From assembly GCF_006494815.1 (NCBI RefSeq), contig NZ_CP041091.1, positions 930,001 through 994,000 of the forward strand: 64,000 nt of DNA, written 5' to 3'. Positions 1 through 7,948 of this stretch are shown one piece after another; the stretch's first letter is position 1; each line of letters begins with the position of its first letter. The notes under the pieces are model-generated. The model did not search any database and was not told where the DNA came from. It saw only the letters and a list, made by a program, of their open reading frames with translations. This DNA comes from Nocardioides sambongensis (GTDB taxonomy: Bacteria; Actinomycetota; Actinomycetes; Propionibacteriales; Nocardioidaceae). A program made the position numbers and the translations under genes.

Positions 1-173
1 CGTGCGGCCGCCTGCTCGGCGTCCTCGTCCGGCTCGACGAACCCGCCGGGCAGGGCCCAGGATCCGGCGAACGGGTCCTCGCCGCGTCGGACCAGCAGGA
101 CCGCGAGTGCGCCGTCGCGGATGGTGAAGACCGCCAGGTCGACGGTCACGGCGAAGGGAGGGTGATCGGTCAT
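1..173 (-). CDS. nrtR: NrtR-like NUDIX-domain transcriptional regulator (N-terminal fragment)
   Basis: The gene runs off the left window edge; about 57 N-terminal residues are visible. They read as the start of a NUDIX fold of the NrtR type ([20 protein letters not shown], then [13 protein letters not shown]). NrtR proteins pair a NUDIX-like ADP-ribose sensor with a C-terminal winged helix and repress NAD-biosynthesis genes. The ATG at 173 overlaps the stop of the upstream pncB-pncA gene (ATGA), so the two are co-transcribed, and an NrtR-type palindrome precedes the operon. That context favours a regulator over a housekeeping NUDIX hydrolase, but the DNA-binding domain lies outside the window. 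Confidence 0.7.
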   Translation of the reverse strand, partial: MTDHPPFAVTVDLAVFTIRDGALAVLLVRRGEDPFAGSWALPGGFVEPDEDAEQAAA

Positions 174-2137
174 CGCCGCTGCACCCCCGCTGCCTCCATC
201 TCCGCCAACGCGGCGGCCGAGCTCTCCGCGGCGACTCCGGCATGCAGGCCGTCGAGCAGGGTGACCGTGAAGCCCTCCTTGACGGCATCCAGGGCGGTCG
301 CCCGGACGCAGTAGTCGGTGGCGATCCCGGTGACGTCGACCTCCTCGACGCCGGCTTCGCGCAGGATGTCGGCGAGCCGGCGGCCCTCCTCGCTCACCCC
401 CTCGAACGCCGAGTACGCCGGCTCGCCCATGCCCTTGACCACGTGGTGCGTCACCGCGTCGGTCACCAGGTCGGGGGCGTAGTGCGACCCGTCCTCGCCC
501 TGCACGCAGTGCACCGGCCAGGTCTCCACGAAGTCGGGGTCCTCGCCCGGGGCCGCGAAGTGTCCGCCGTTGGTGCCCTCGCCGTGGTGCCAGTCCCGCG
601 ACGCCGCGACCACGCGGTAGTCGTCGGCGCGTGCGTCGAGGTGCTCGCTGATCCGGCGGGCCACGTCGTTGCCGCCGTCGACGCCGAGCGAGCCGCCCTC
701 GACGAAGTCGTTCTGGACGTCGACGATCAGCAGGGCCCTGGCGGCCCGGGGCCCGGTGCTGCCGGTGCCGTCGAGGGTGCTCGGGGTGGTCGAGGTATTG
801 GTCTGGTTCATCGGGGTCTCCTCCCGCTGGGTGGGTGGGGCGTGCAGGTCGGGTGCGTCCGCGGTCACGGTGAGGTAGGCGTCGCCGGCCGCCACTGTGC
901 GCTCACCGGGCGGCAGGGTGGCCAGGGTGGCCCGGGTGTGCTCGCGGACCTCGGCGAGGCCGGGGGCGTGGACCACCTCGCCGGCCCGGACCAGGGCCAC
1001 CTGTGCGGGCGTGGCGCCCTCCGGCGGCCCGGCGGTGTCGGCGGTGTACCACTCCGCGGTGAGCACGCCGGCGTCGTACCGGCGCCAGGCGCGCTTGGCG
1101 CCGCCCACCGAGGCCTTGGCCGCCGACCTCTTCGCCACCGGGCGCAGGGTGCCGCCGGGCTCGTCGGCGACCGCGACGAGCTTGTAGACCATGCTCGCGG
1201 TCGGGTGTCCGGACCCGGTGGCCACGCGGGTGCCGACGCCGTAGCCGTCGATCGGGGCGTCGGCGAGCGCGGCGATCACGAACTCGTCGAGGTCGCTGGT
1301 CACGGTGATCCGGGTGCTGGTGGCGCCCAGTTCGTCGAGCAGCGCGCGGGCCCGCACCGACTCCTCGGCCAGGTCGCCGGAGTCGATCCGGATCGCGCCG
1401 AGGCCGGTGCCGGCGACCCGCACCGCGGTCCGGATCCCCTCGGTGGTGTCGTAGGTGTCGACGAGCAGCGTGGTGCCCGCGCCGAGCGCCTCGACCTGGC
1501 TGCGGAAGGCCTCCGCCTCGCTGCGGTGGGCGAGGGTGAAGGCGTGGGCGGCGGTGCCGACGGTGGGCACGCCGTGCAGACGCCCGGCGGCGAGGTTGCT
1601 GGTGGAGGCGAACCCGGCCAGGTACGCAGCCCGCGCGGTCGCGATCGCCGCCTGCTCGTGGGTACGACGACTGCCCATCTCGATCAGCGGCCGGCCGCCG
1701 GCGGCGACCGCCATGCGCGCCGCCGCACTGGCGATCGCGGTGTCGTGGTTCAGCACGCTGAGCACCAGCGTCTCCAGCACCACGCACTCGCCGAGGGTGC
1801 CGCGCACCGTGAGCACCGGGCTGCCCGGGAAGTAGAGGTCGCCCTCCCGGTAGCCGTCGATGTCGCCGCGGAAGCGGAAGTCGCGCAGATAGCGGGCGGT
1901 CTCCGTGCCGACCACGCCCTGGGCGGCGAGCCATTCGACCTCCGCCCCGCCGAAGGAGAAGTCGGTGATCATCGGCAGCAGCCGGCCGAGTCCGGCGAGC
2001 ACGCCGTAGCGGCGGCCCTCGGGCAGTCGGCGGGCGAACGCCTCGAACACCGCCGGGTTGTCGACGCTGCCGTCGCGGACCCAGGAGTCGAGCATCGTCA
2101 GCTCGTAGCGATCGGTCAGCAGGCCGGTCCGGTCCAT
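170..2137 (-). CDS. pncB-pncA: Nicotinate phosphoribosyltransferase fused in frame to nicotinamidase
   Basis: One 655-residue frame joins two NAD-salvage enzymes. Residues 1 to about 430 are nicotinate phosphoribosyltransferase (start [38 protein letters not shown]), which makes NaMN from nicotinate and PRPP. From residue about 460 it is an isochorismatase-fold nicotinamidase ([17 protein letters not shown], then DWHH, HCVQG, and [15 protein letters not shown] with the nucleophilic Cys), which makes nicotinate from nicotinamide. The joint is a short Pro/Thr-rich stretch. An ATG at codon 443 with a strong upstream ribosome site could also start a separate 213-residue nicotinamidase. The start at 2137 follows GGAGGTG. 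The NrtR-like gene is coupled downstream. Fusion in the DNA is clear; a fused polypeptide in the cell is uncertain. Confidence 0.9.
   Translation of the reverse strand: MDRTGLLTDRYELTMLDSWVRDGSVDNPAVFEAFARRLPEGRRYGVLAGLGRLLPMITDFSFGGAEVEWLAAQGVVGTETARYLRDFRFRGDIDGYREGDLYFPGSPVLTVRGTLGECVVLETLVLSVLNHDTAIASAAARMAVAAGGRPLIEMGSRRTHEQAAIATARAAYLAGFASTSNLAAGRLHGVPTVGTAAHAFTLAHRSEAEAFRSQVEALGAGTTLLVDTYDTTEGIRTAVRVAGTGLGAIRIDSGDLAEESVRARALLDELGATSTRITVTSDLDEFVIAALADAPIDGYGVGTRVATGSGHPTASMVYKLVAVADEPGGTLRPVAKRSAAKASVGGAKRAWRRYDAGVLTAEWYTADTAGPPEGATPAQVALVRAGEVVHAPGLAEVREHTRATLATLPPGERTVAAGDAYLTVTADAPDLHAPPTQREETPMNQTNTSTTPSTLDGTGSTGPRAARALLIVDVQNDFVEGGSLGVDGGNDVARRISEHLDARADDYRVVAASRDWHHGEGTNGGHFAAPGEDPDFVETWPVHCVQGEDGSHYAPDLVTDAVTHHVVKGMGEPAYSAFEGVSEEGRRLADILREAGVEEVDVTGIATDYCVRATALDAVKEGFTVTLLDGLHAGVAAESSAAALAEMEAAGVQRR
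811..825 (-). promoter_or_regulatory. Internal ribosome binding site and ATG for the nicotinamidase half
   Basis: On the minus strand GGGAGGAG (825-818) lies six bases before an in-frame ATG (811-809) inside the pncB-pncA frame. This is as good a Shine-Dalgarno as any in the window and sits exactly at the domain boundary, so free nicotinamidase may be made by internal initiation. Confidence 0.6.
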
Positions 2138-2152
2138 CGCAGCACCTCCACG

Positions 2153-2173
2153 TTGTAGTCAGAATGACTATAA
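2153..2173. promoter_or_regulatory. NrtR-type operator upstream of pncB-pncA
   Basis: An inverted repeat TTGTAGTCA-N3-TGACTATAA (one mismatch between arms) lies 15 bp before the pncB start codon, between the divergent pncB and methyltransferase genes. It matches the TAGTCA/TGACTA half-site pattern known for NrtR in other actinobacteria, and an NrtR-like gene is last in the operon, which predicts autoregulation. It overlaps the likely minus-strand -10 region. Confidence 0.75.
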
Positions 2174-2208
2174 CACGGAGGGGTGCGCTCCTCTATAGGC
2201 TGCCCGCC

Positions 2209-3771
2209 ATGACCGCCGCACGCGAGGAGGCCGAGGCCCTCGCCGAGGCCTATGAGACGGACCTGCGCGCGGCCACCGTCGAGCGGCGCTCCCGCGGCGC
2301 CTTCTACACGCCACCCGCGCTCGTCGCCTGGGTGCTGGACCACGCGCTGCCGGCGTCGACCGACGGCGCGGACGCTCCGCGGGTGCTCGACCCCGCCTGC
2401 GGCACCGGCCACTTCCTGGTCGCTGCCGCACGACGACTCGGTGACGTGCGCGCGGTCTGGGGCTCGGACCTGGACCCCGAGGCGGTGCGCATCGCCCGGC
2501 TGCGGCTGGCGGCGCTCGCGCCGGAGGTCCCCCCGGCCGAGATCGAGGCGCGGGTCAGGGTCGCCGACGGACTGGCCGAGTGGGCCGGCGAACACTTCGA
2601 CGCGGTGGTCGGCAACCCGCCGTTCCTCGGACAGCTGCGGGCACGCACCGCCGGGCGCACCGGAGGCCTCGGTGCCTACACCGACACCAGCGCCGCCTTC
2701 CTGCACGCCGCCCTCGACCTGGTGCAGCCGGGTGGCACGGTCGCGCTGGTGCAGCCGCTCTCGGTGCTCGCGGCCCGCGACGCGGGACCGGTCCGGGCGG
2801 CCGTCGCCGGCAGGGGTGCGGTCACCGCCTTCTGGTGCAGCCCCACCCCGGTCTTCGCCGACACCCCGGTGCTGACCTGCGTGCCGGTGGTCCGGATCGG
2901 CGCCGCGGCGGCCATCGGCCCGGACGAGTGGGGCGCGCTCGCCGCGCCGTCCTTCGGCATCCCGGCCGTGACCCTGCCGAGGGGCCCCGGGACGCTCGGT
3001 GACCTGGCCGTGACCACCGCGGACTTCCGGGACCAGTACTACGGGCTGCGGCCCTACGTGGCCGAGTCGCCGGGGCGGAGCGACCCGGCCCGCTGGGCCC
3101 CACTGGTGACCACCGGCCTGATCGACCCCGCCGACCTGCGCTGGGGCGGCTTCCCGACCCGCTTCGACCGCCGCCGGTACGACGCCCCGGTGGTCGACGT
3201 CGCCGCGCTGTCCGCCGGTCCCGACCGGGCACTGGCCCGCTGGGCGGCTGCCCGCCGGGTGCCCAAAGTACTGGTGGCCGGGCAGGGCAGGGTGATCGAG
3301 GCGATCGCCGACGCCGAAGGCGGGCTGCTGCCGTCGGTGCCGGTGCTGACCGTGGTGCCGCGCGACGGGCAGGACGTCTGGCCGCTGCTCGCGCTGACCC
3401 TGGCGCCACCCCTGGTGGCGGCCGCGGCGGCGCGCTACCTGGGCACCGGTCTGACGGCGGCGTCGATCAAGGTCAGTGCCACCCAGTTGGCCGCGCTCCC
3501 GCTGCCCGGCGACGGCCGCTCCGAGCGCGCCGCCTGGCGGGAGGCCGCCCGAGGGGCCCGACGCGCGCAGCAGGCCCGCGCGGCCGGCGCGGACGACCTC
3601 CAGCACGCCGAGGCCCTGGAGGAGGTCGGGGTGCTGATGACCGCGGCCTACGGGCTGGACCCGCACGGGGCGGACCAGGAGCTCTGCGGCTGGTGGAGCG
3701 GGCGCCTGCGGCGGAACGCCGTCGGCGTTCGGACCGATAACCGTTCGGACCCTGGCGGCCCGGGCTCCTAG
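2209..3771 (+). CDS. N6-adenine-type DNA methyltransferase-like protein
   Basis: A 520-residue class I methyltransferase. Near the N-terminus are RGAFYTPPALVAWVLDHAL (typical of the Eco57I/type IIG methylase family), the SAM-binding motif VLDPACGTGHFLVAAARR and the catalytic NPPF motif (VVGNPPFLGQLRA). The C-terminal half resembles a target-recognition region (KVSATQLAALPLP). No restriction endonuclease domain or partner gene is visible, so it may be an orphan modification enzyme or a distant relative acting on another substrate. An earlier in-frame ATG at 2164 lies inside the NrtR operator; I chose ATG 2209 because a TATAGG box at 2194-2199 fits a leaderless transcript starting there. Confidence 0.7.
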   Translation: MTAAREEAEALAEAYETDLRAATVERRSRGAFYTPPALVAWVLDHALPASTDGADAPRVLDPACGTGHFLVAAARRLGDVRAVWGSDLDPEAVRIARLRLAALAPEVPPAEIEARVRVADGLAEWAGEHFDAVVGNPPFLGQLRARTAGRTGGLGAYTDTSAAFLHAALDLVQPGGTVALVQPLSVLAARDAGPVRAAVAGRGAVTAFWCSPTPVFADTPVLTCVPVVRIGAAAAIGPDEWGALAAPSFGIPAVTLPRGPGTLGDLAVTTADFRDQYYGLRPYVAESPGRSDPARWAPLVTTGLIDPADLRWGGFPTRFDRRRYDAPVVDVAALSAGPDRALARWAAARRVPKVLVAGQGRVIEAIADAEGGLLPSVPVLTVVPRDGQDVWPLLALTLAPPLVAAAAARYLGTGLTAASIKVSATQLAALPLPGDGRSERAAWREAARGARRAQQARAAGADDLQHAEALEEVGVLMTAAYGLDPHGADQELCGWWSGRLRRNAVGVRTDNRSDPGGPGS

Positions 3772-3780
3772 GATCACGGG

Positions 3781-4770
3781 GTGACGCACCCTGAGGCCGG
3801 ACCCGCGCCGTTCCCGGCGCCCGACGACTCCGGACCACCCGCCGAGCCGGAGTCGATGATCCGGGCCCGGGGCCTGCGCAAGTCCTTCGGCTCGTTCGAG
3901 GCGGTCCGCGGGGTCGACCTCGACGTGCGTCCCGGCGAGGTGTTCGGGTTCCTCGGGCCCAACGGGGCGGGCAAGTCCTCCACGATGCGGATGATCGCCT
4001 CGGTCTCCCCGGTCACCGCCGGTGAGCTCCGGATCCTGGGCATGGACCCGGCCGTGGACGGGCCGGCGATCCGTGCGCGGATCGGGGTGTGCCCGCAGGA
4101 GGACAACCTGGACAACGAGATCAACGTCGCCGACAACCTCTACGTCTACGGGCGCTACTTCGGGCTGCCGAAGGCGGTGGTCCGCGAGCGCGTCGCCGAG
4201 CTGCTGGAGTTCGCCAAGCTGACCGACAAGGCCGGCGCGCAGGTCGACGAGCTCTCCGGTGGCATGAAGCGTCGGCTGACCATCGCCCGCTCCCTGATCA
4301 ACCGTCCCGACCTGCTGCTGCTCGACGAGCCCACCACCGGGCTGGACCCGCAGGCGCGCCACCTGCTCTGGGACCAGCTGTACCGGCTCAAGCAGGCCGG
4401 CGTGACCCTGGTGATCACCAGCCACTACATGGACGAGGTCGAGCAGCTCGCGGACCGCCTGGTGGTGATGGACAAGGGCGTCATCGTCGCGGAGGGCTCC
4501 CCGATGGAGCTGATCCGCGCGCACTCCACCCGCGAGGTGGCCGAGTTGCGCTTCGGGGTGGGGGAGCACCAGGCGCTGGAGGCGGAGATCGCCGACCTCG
4601 GGGACCGCGTCGAGGTGCTGCCGGACCGGCTGCTCGTCTACGCCGCCGACGGCGAGGAGGTGGTGGCGCAGGTGCACGCACGCGGTCTGGTGCCGCTGGC
4701 CACCCTGGTCCGGCGCTCCACGCTGGAGGACGTCTTCCTGCGCCTCACCGGCCGGACGCTGGTCGAGTGA
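3781..4770 (+). CDS. ABC transporter ATP-binding protein, DrrA-like
   Basis: A 329-residue ATPase of the ABC-2/daunorubicin-resistance class. Walker A is GPNGAGKSS, the signature is LSGGMKRR, Walker B is LLLLDEPTTGLD, and the switch His lies in TSHYMDEVEQLADR. The C-terminal extension of about 100 residues is typical of DrrA-type subunits. It starts at GTG 3781, nine bases after the methyltransferase stop. Its stop overlaps the start of the first permease (TGATG), so this is a three-gene exporter operon. The substrate cannot be told from sequence. Confidence 0.92.
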   Translation: MTHPEAGPAPFPAPDDSGPPAEPESMIRARGLRKSFGSFEAVRGVDLDVRPGEVFGFLGPNGAGKSSTMRMIASVSPVTAGELRILGMDPAVDGPAIRARIGVCPQEDNLDNEINVADNLYVYGRYFGLPKAVVRERVAELLEFAKLTDKAGAQVDELSGGMKRRLTIARSLINRPDLLLLDEPTTGLDPQARHLLWDQLYRLKQAGVTLVITSHYMDEVEQLADRLVVMDKGVIVAEGSPMELIRAHSTREVAELRFGVGEHQALEAEIADLGDRVEVLPDRLLVYAADGEEVVAQVHARGLVPLATLVRRSTLEDVFLRLTGRTLVE

Positions 4771-5576
4771 TGGCGGCCGCGACGCCGGGCTCGCTCGGCC
4801 TGCGGGAGGGGATCGGCCGCCAGGTCGACTACTGGGCCACCCTGTGGCGCCGGACCTGGCGGGGCGTGATCGTCTCCTCGTTCCTCTCGCCGTTCCTCTA
4901 CGTGCTCGCCATGGGGGTGCTCCTCGGCGGGTTCGTCGAGGCCGACCCGGACGTGCTGGAGGGCGCGACGTCGTACCTGGCCTTCGTGGTGCCGGGGCTG
5001 ATCGCGGCGCACGCGATGCAGACCGCGGTCTCCGAGACGACCTACCCGGTGATGGGCATGATCAAGTGGCAGCGGGTCTACGAGTCGATGCTGGCCACCC
5101 CGCTCGAGCCTCGCCACGTGGTGGGCGCGCACCTGTCGTCGGTGGTGCTGCACCTCGCCGTCACCTGCGGTCTCTACAACCTGGTGATGGTTCCGTTCGG
5201 GGTCTTCGAGGCGTGGTGGTCACCGTTCCTGGCGTTCGTCGCACAGGTGCTCTGCGGGACCGCCTTCGCCGCGATCGTCTACGGCTACGCCACGCGGGTC
5301 CGCTCGGAGGAGAGCTTCGGCGTGCTGTTCCGGGTCGGTGTCTTCCCGCTGTTCCTGTTCTCCGGTGCCTTCTTCCCGGTCGTCAACCTCGGGGAGGCCG
5401 GTGCCTGGCTGGCCCGGGTGACGCCACTGTGGCACGGGGTGAACCTCTCCCGGATGCTCACCCTGGACCACGTGACCTGGTGGGTGGCGGCGGTCAACGC
5501 CGGCGTCCTGGTGGCCCTGGTCGTGCTGGGTTGGCGCTGGTCGGTCTCCGGGCTGCAGAAGCGGATGATCGCGTGA
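4770..5576 (+). CDS. ABC-2 type permease subunit
   Basis: A 268-residue membrane protein with about six hydrophobic segments (first at SSFLSPFLYVLAMGVLLGGF) and the conserved ABC-2 region FRVGVFPLFLFSGAFFPV followed by a Pro-Leu-Trp-His-Gly motif. The ATG at 4770 overlaps the ATPase stop. Its stop overlaps the next permease start (GTGA). It should form a heterodimeric exporter with the next gene product and the DrrA-like ATPase. Confidence 0.9.
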   Translation: MAAATPGSLGLREGIGRQVDYWATLWRRTWRGVIVSSFLSPFLYVLAMGVLLGGFVEADPDVLEGATSYLAFVVPGLIAAHAMQTAVSETTYPVMGMIKWQRVYESMLATPLEPRHVVGAHLSSVVLHLAVTCGLYNLVMVPFGVFEAWWSPFLAFVAQVLCGTAFAAIVYGYATRVRSEESFGVLFRVGVFPLFLFSGAFFPVVNLGEAGAWLARVTPLWHGVNLSRMLTLDHVTWWVAAVNAGVLVALVVLGWRWSVSGLQKRMIA

Positions 5577-6376
5577 GCGCCGCCGCGGCGGCCTCCGCGG
5601 CACCGCCGCTGCGTCCCTGGCAGGCCGTTCGTCTCCTGCTGCTGCGCAACTACATGTCCTACCGGCGCGCCTGGCCGCTCTTCTTGACCGGCTTCCTCGA
5701 GCCGTTCTTCTACCTCCTCTCCATCGGCATCGGCGTCGGTGCCCTGGTCGACTCGTTCTCCTTCGGTGGGAGGGAGATCGACTACGCGACCTTCGTCGCC
5801 CCCGGGATGCTCGCGGTCTCCGCCTTCAACGGGGCACTGATGGACTCCACGTTCAACGTCTACTTCAAGCTCCGGCTCAACAAGCTCTACGACCAGATCC
5901 TCGCCACACCGATGACCACGTCCGACGTCGCCCGTGGGGAGATCGCCTGGGGGCAGTTGCGGGGCGGGATCTACGCCACCGGCTTCCTGCTGGTGATGCT
6001 CGCGATGGGTCTGATCGAGTCCTGGTGGGCGCTGCTGGCGCTGCCGGCCGTGCTGCTGCTGGGCTTCGCCTTCAGCGCGGTCTGCATGGCCGCCACGACC
6101 TGGATGAAGTCGTTCCAGGACTTCGACAAGATCACCTTGATCCAGCTCCCGTTGTTCCTCTTCTCGGCCACCTTCTTCCCGATCGACACCTATCCGGAGC
6201 CGGTGCGCTGGCTGGTCGAGTGCACCCCGCTCTACCGCGGCGTGGTGCTCTGTCGCGAGCTCACCACCGGCGAGGTCTCCTGGGCCTCGGCGGTCTCGGT
6301 GGTGTATCTGGTCGCGATGGGTCTGGCAGGGTTGTGGCTGGTGCGGCGCCGGCTGGACGCGCTGCTGCTCACCTGA
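5573..6376 (+). CDS. ABC-2 type permease subunit
   Basis: A 267-residue second permease with the same six-segment layout and the same conserved C-terminal stretch (LPLFLFSATFFPIDTYPEPV, then CTPLYRGVVLCRELT). The GTG start at 5573 overlaps the preceding stop by four bases, so all three exporter genes are translationally coupled. The two permeases are diverged paralogues, consistent with a heterodimer. No resistance or biosynthetic gene next to the operon indicates a substrate. Confidence 0.9.
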   Translation: MSAAAAASAAPPLRPWQAVRLLLLRNYMSYRRAWPLFLTGFLEPFFYLLSIGIGVGALVDSFSFGGREIDYATFVAPGMLAVSAFNGALMDSTFNVYFKLRLNKLYDQILATPMTTSDVARGEIAWGQLRGGIYATGFLLVMLAMGLIESWWALLALPAVLLLGFAFSAVCMAATTWMKSFQDFDKITLIQLPLFLFSATFFPIDTYPEPVRWLVECTPLYRGVVLCRELTTGEVSWASAVSVVYLVAMGLAGLWLVRRRLDALLLT

Positions 6377-6434
6377 GCGGCGGACGCCGGCCGGGCGACG
6401 CGCGGGACGGGATGTGCAGGACGGAGGAGGTCCG

Positions 6435-7034
6435 GTGGGGCGACGACGGGTGATCGGGATCGGTGCCGGGGCGGTGGTCGTGGTGGCCGTCGCTGTCGCG
6501 CTCGCGCTCTTCCAGCCCTGGCTGCTGGTGGTCGACGAGACGGTGGAGGAGGACCTGCCCGACGACGTGGTCGCCACCGACGACAGCGGTCTGGCCGGGG
6601 ACGGGGAGTCCGACGGCGCGACCGACGCCGCCGAGCAGGCGCAGAGCCCGGAGCCGACGCGGTCCGCGCCTGCCTGGACCGAGCTCGCATCCGGCGACTT
6701 CATCGACGCCGAGCACGGCACCACCGGCCGGGCGCGGATCGTGCGCAGCGCCGACGGCGACCGTCAGCTCTGGCTGGAGGGCCTGGACACCTCCAACGGC
6801 CCGGACCTGCACGTGTGGGTCACCGACCGCCCCAGCGGGGGCGACTGCGCCGGCTGCTCGGACTCGTGGGGCATCTACGACGACGGCGCCTACGCGCGGC
6901 TCGGCGAGCTCAAGGGAAACCGCGGTGACCAGCGCTATCCGATCCCGGACGACGCGGACCTGTCGGCGATGACGTCGGTCGTGATCTGGTGCGACCGGTT
7001 CAACGTCGCCTTCGGCACTGCCGCGATCGCCTGA
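6435..7034 (+). CDS. Membrane-anchored DM13-domain protein
   Basis: A 199-residue protein with one N-terminal membrane anchor (about residues 7-28), an acidic linker (VEEDLPDDVVATDDSG onward) and a C-terminal DM13 domain, recognised by LHVWVTDRP, a CAGC pair and a final WCDRFNVAFGTAAI. DM13 domains carry a conserved cysteine and are proposed to act in redox or electron transfer outside the membrane. I chose GTG 6435 over ATG 6414 because AGGAGG lies four bases upstream of it. The gene follows the ABC exporter by 58 bases and may be expressed with it. Confidence 0.75.
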   Translation: MGRRRVIGIGAGAVVVVAVAVALALFQPWLLVVDETVEEDLPDDVVATDDSGLAGDGESDGATDAAEQAQSPEPTRSAPAWTELASGDFIDAEHGTTGRARIVRSADGDRQLWLEGLDTSNGPDLHVWVTDRPSGGDCAGCSDSWGIYDDGAYARLGELKGNRGDQRYPIPDDADLSAMTSVVIWCDRFNVAFGTAAIA

Positions 7035-7064
7035 TCGGGGTCGCCCTGAGCGCGCCCGCGCCGC

Positions 7065-7844
7065 TCAGCGCCCCGAGACGCGGGCGCCGACCGCCTCGGC
7101 GGTGCGGCGCACGGCGACCACCGTGCTCGCGACCTCGGCCGGGGTGGGGTCGTCGGCCTCGCGCCAGGTGACCGCGATCGCGGCGACCGGGTGGTCGTTG
7201 TGGTCGCGCACCGCCACGGCCACCGAGGCGAAGCCGGGCGTGACCTCGCCGGACTCCTCGGCGTGCCCGCGGGTCCGGGTCTCCACGAGGACGCGACGCA
7301 GGGCGGTCGGTCCGTCCGGTCCCCGCCCGTGCCGGTCGGTGAACGCCGCTCGGTCGGGGTAGAGCGCCCGGACCTGCGCGGCGGGCAGCGCCGCGAGGAT
7401 GGCGCGGCCGCTGGCGGTCAGGTGCGAGGGCATCCGCACCCCGACGTCGGTGACCAGCGGCGGCCGGCCGGGTGCGCGCTCCTCGATCACGTAGAGCACG
7501 TCGCGGCCGTGCAGCACCGCGAGGTGGGCCGACTGCCCGACGGCATCGACCAGCATCGCCAGCGGACGCCGGGCGATCCGCTGCAGCGGCTCCTGGCGCA
7601 CGTAGCCGGAGCCGACCTCGAACGCGGCCACGCCGACGCCGTACCGGCGCTCGTCGGGGAGGTGCACGACAAAGCCCTCGTCGACCATCGCCGCCAGCAG
7701 GTGGTACGTCGAGGACCGGGGCAGTCCGGTCGCGCGGGCGATGCGCTCGACCGGGACCGGTCCCGGCTGCGCCGCCAGGAAGCGGAGCACGCGCAGCGCC
7801 CGGGTGGCCGCCGGCACCTGGGACCGCTCCGGCACCGGTGTCAT
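7065..7844 (-). CDS. IclR-family transcriptional regulator, likely hut regulator
   Basis: A 259-residue IclR protein. The N-terminal winged helix covers about residues 10-70 (AATRALRVLRFLAAQPGPVP, GLPRSSTYHLLAAMVDEGFV). The effector domain follows (HLTASGRAILAALP and the usual C-terminal AIAVTWR stretch). The frame is open further upstream, but the ATG at 7844 has GGGAGG five bases before it and gives the normal family length. It is transcribed away from the histidine-utilisation operon, with a perfect inverted repeat between them, which makes it the likely regulator of that operon. The inducer (urocanate or histidine) is inference. Confidence 0.85.
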   Translation of the reverse strand: MTPVPERSQVPAATRALRVLRFLAAQPGPVPVERIARATGLPRSSTYHLLAAMVDEGFVVHLPDERRYGVGVAAFEVGSGYVRQEPLQRIARRPLAMLVDAVGQSAHLAVLHGRDVLYVIEERAPGRPPLVTDVGVRMPSHLTASGRAILAALPAAQVRALYPDRAAFTDRHGRGPDGPTALRRVLVETRTRGHAEESGEVTPGFASVAVAVRDHNDHPVAAIAVTWREADDPTPAEVASTVVAVRRTAEAVGARVSGR

Positions 7845-7877
7845 CCCCGCCTCCCGTCCGCGCCGCCCCCGGCGAAG

Positions 7878-7895
7878 TGTCTCGTATCCGAGACA
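7878..7895. promoter_or_regulatory. Inverted repeat, likely IclR operator for the hut operon
   Basis: TGTCTCG-N4-CGAGACA is a perfect 7-bp inverted repeat in the 104-bp gap between the IclR gene and hutH, 53 bp before the hutH start. Location and symmetry fit an IclR-family binding site. Binding is not shown by sequence alone. Confidence 0.55.
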
Positions 7896-7948
7896 GCAGG
7901 GTCTCATGGGCCCTGGTCGCAGGGAGGGTTCGGGCATTGGATGGAGCC

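Noticed and set aside
242..2158. 638-codon plus-strand frame opposite pncB-pncA
   Set aside because: Antisense shadow; Val/Gly/His-rich and without any motif, while the minus strand is clearly NAD-salvage enzymes.
2209..6376. Restriction-modification or antibiotic cluster formed by the methyltransferase and ABC genes
   Set aside because: No endonuclease, specificity subunit or biosynthetic gene; the two transcription units are only neighbours.
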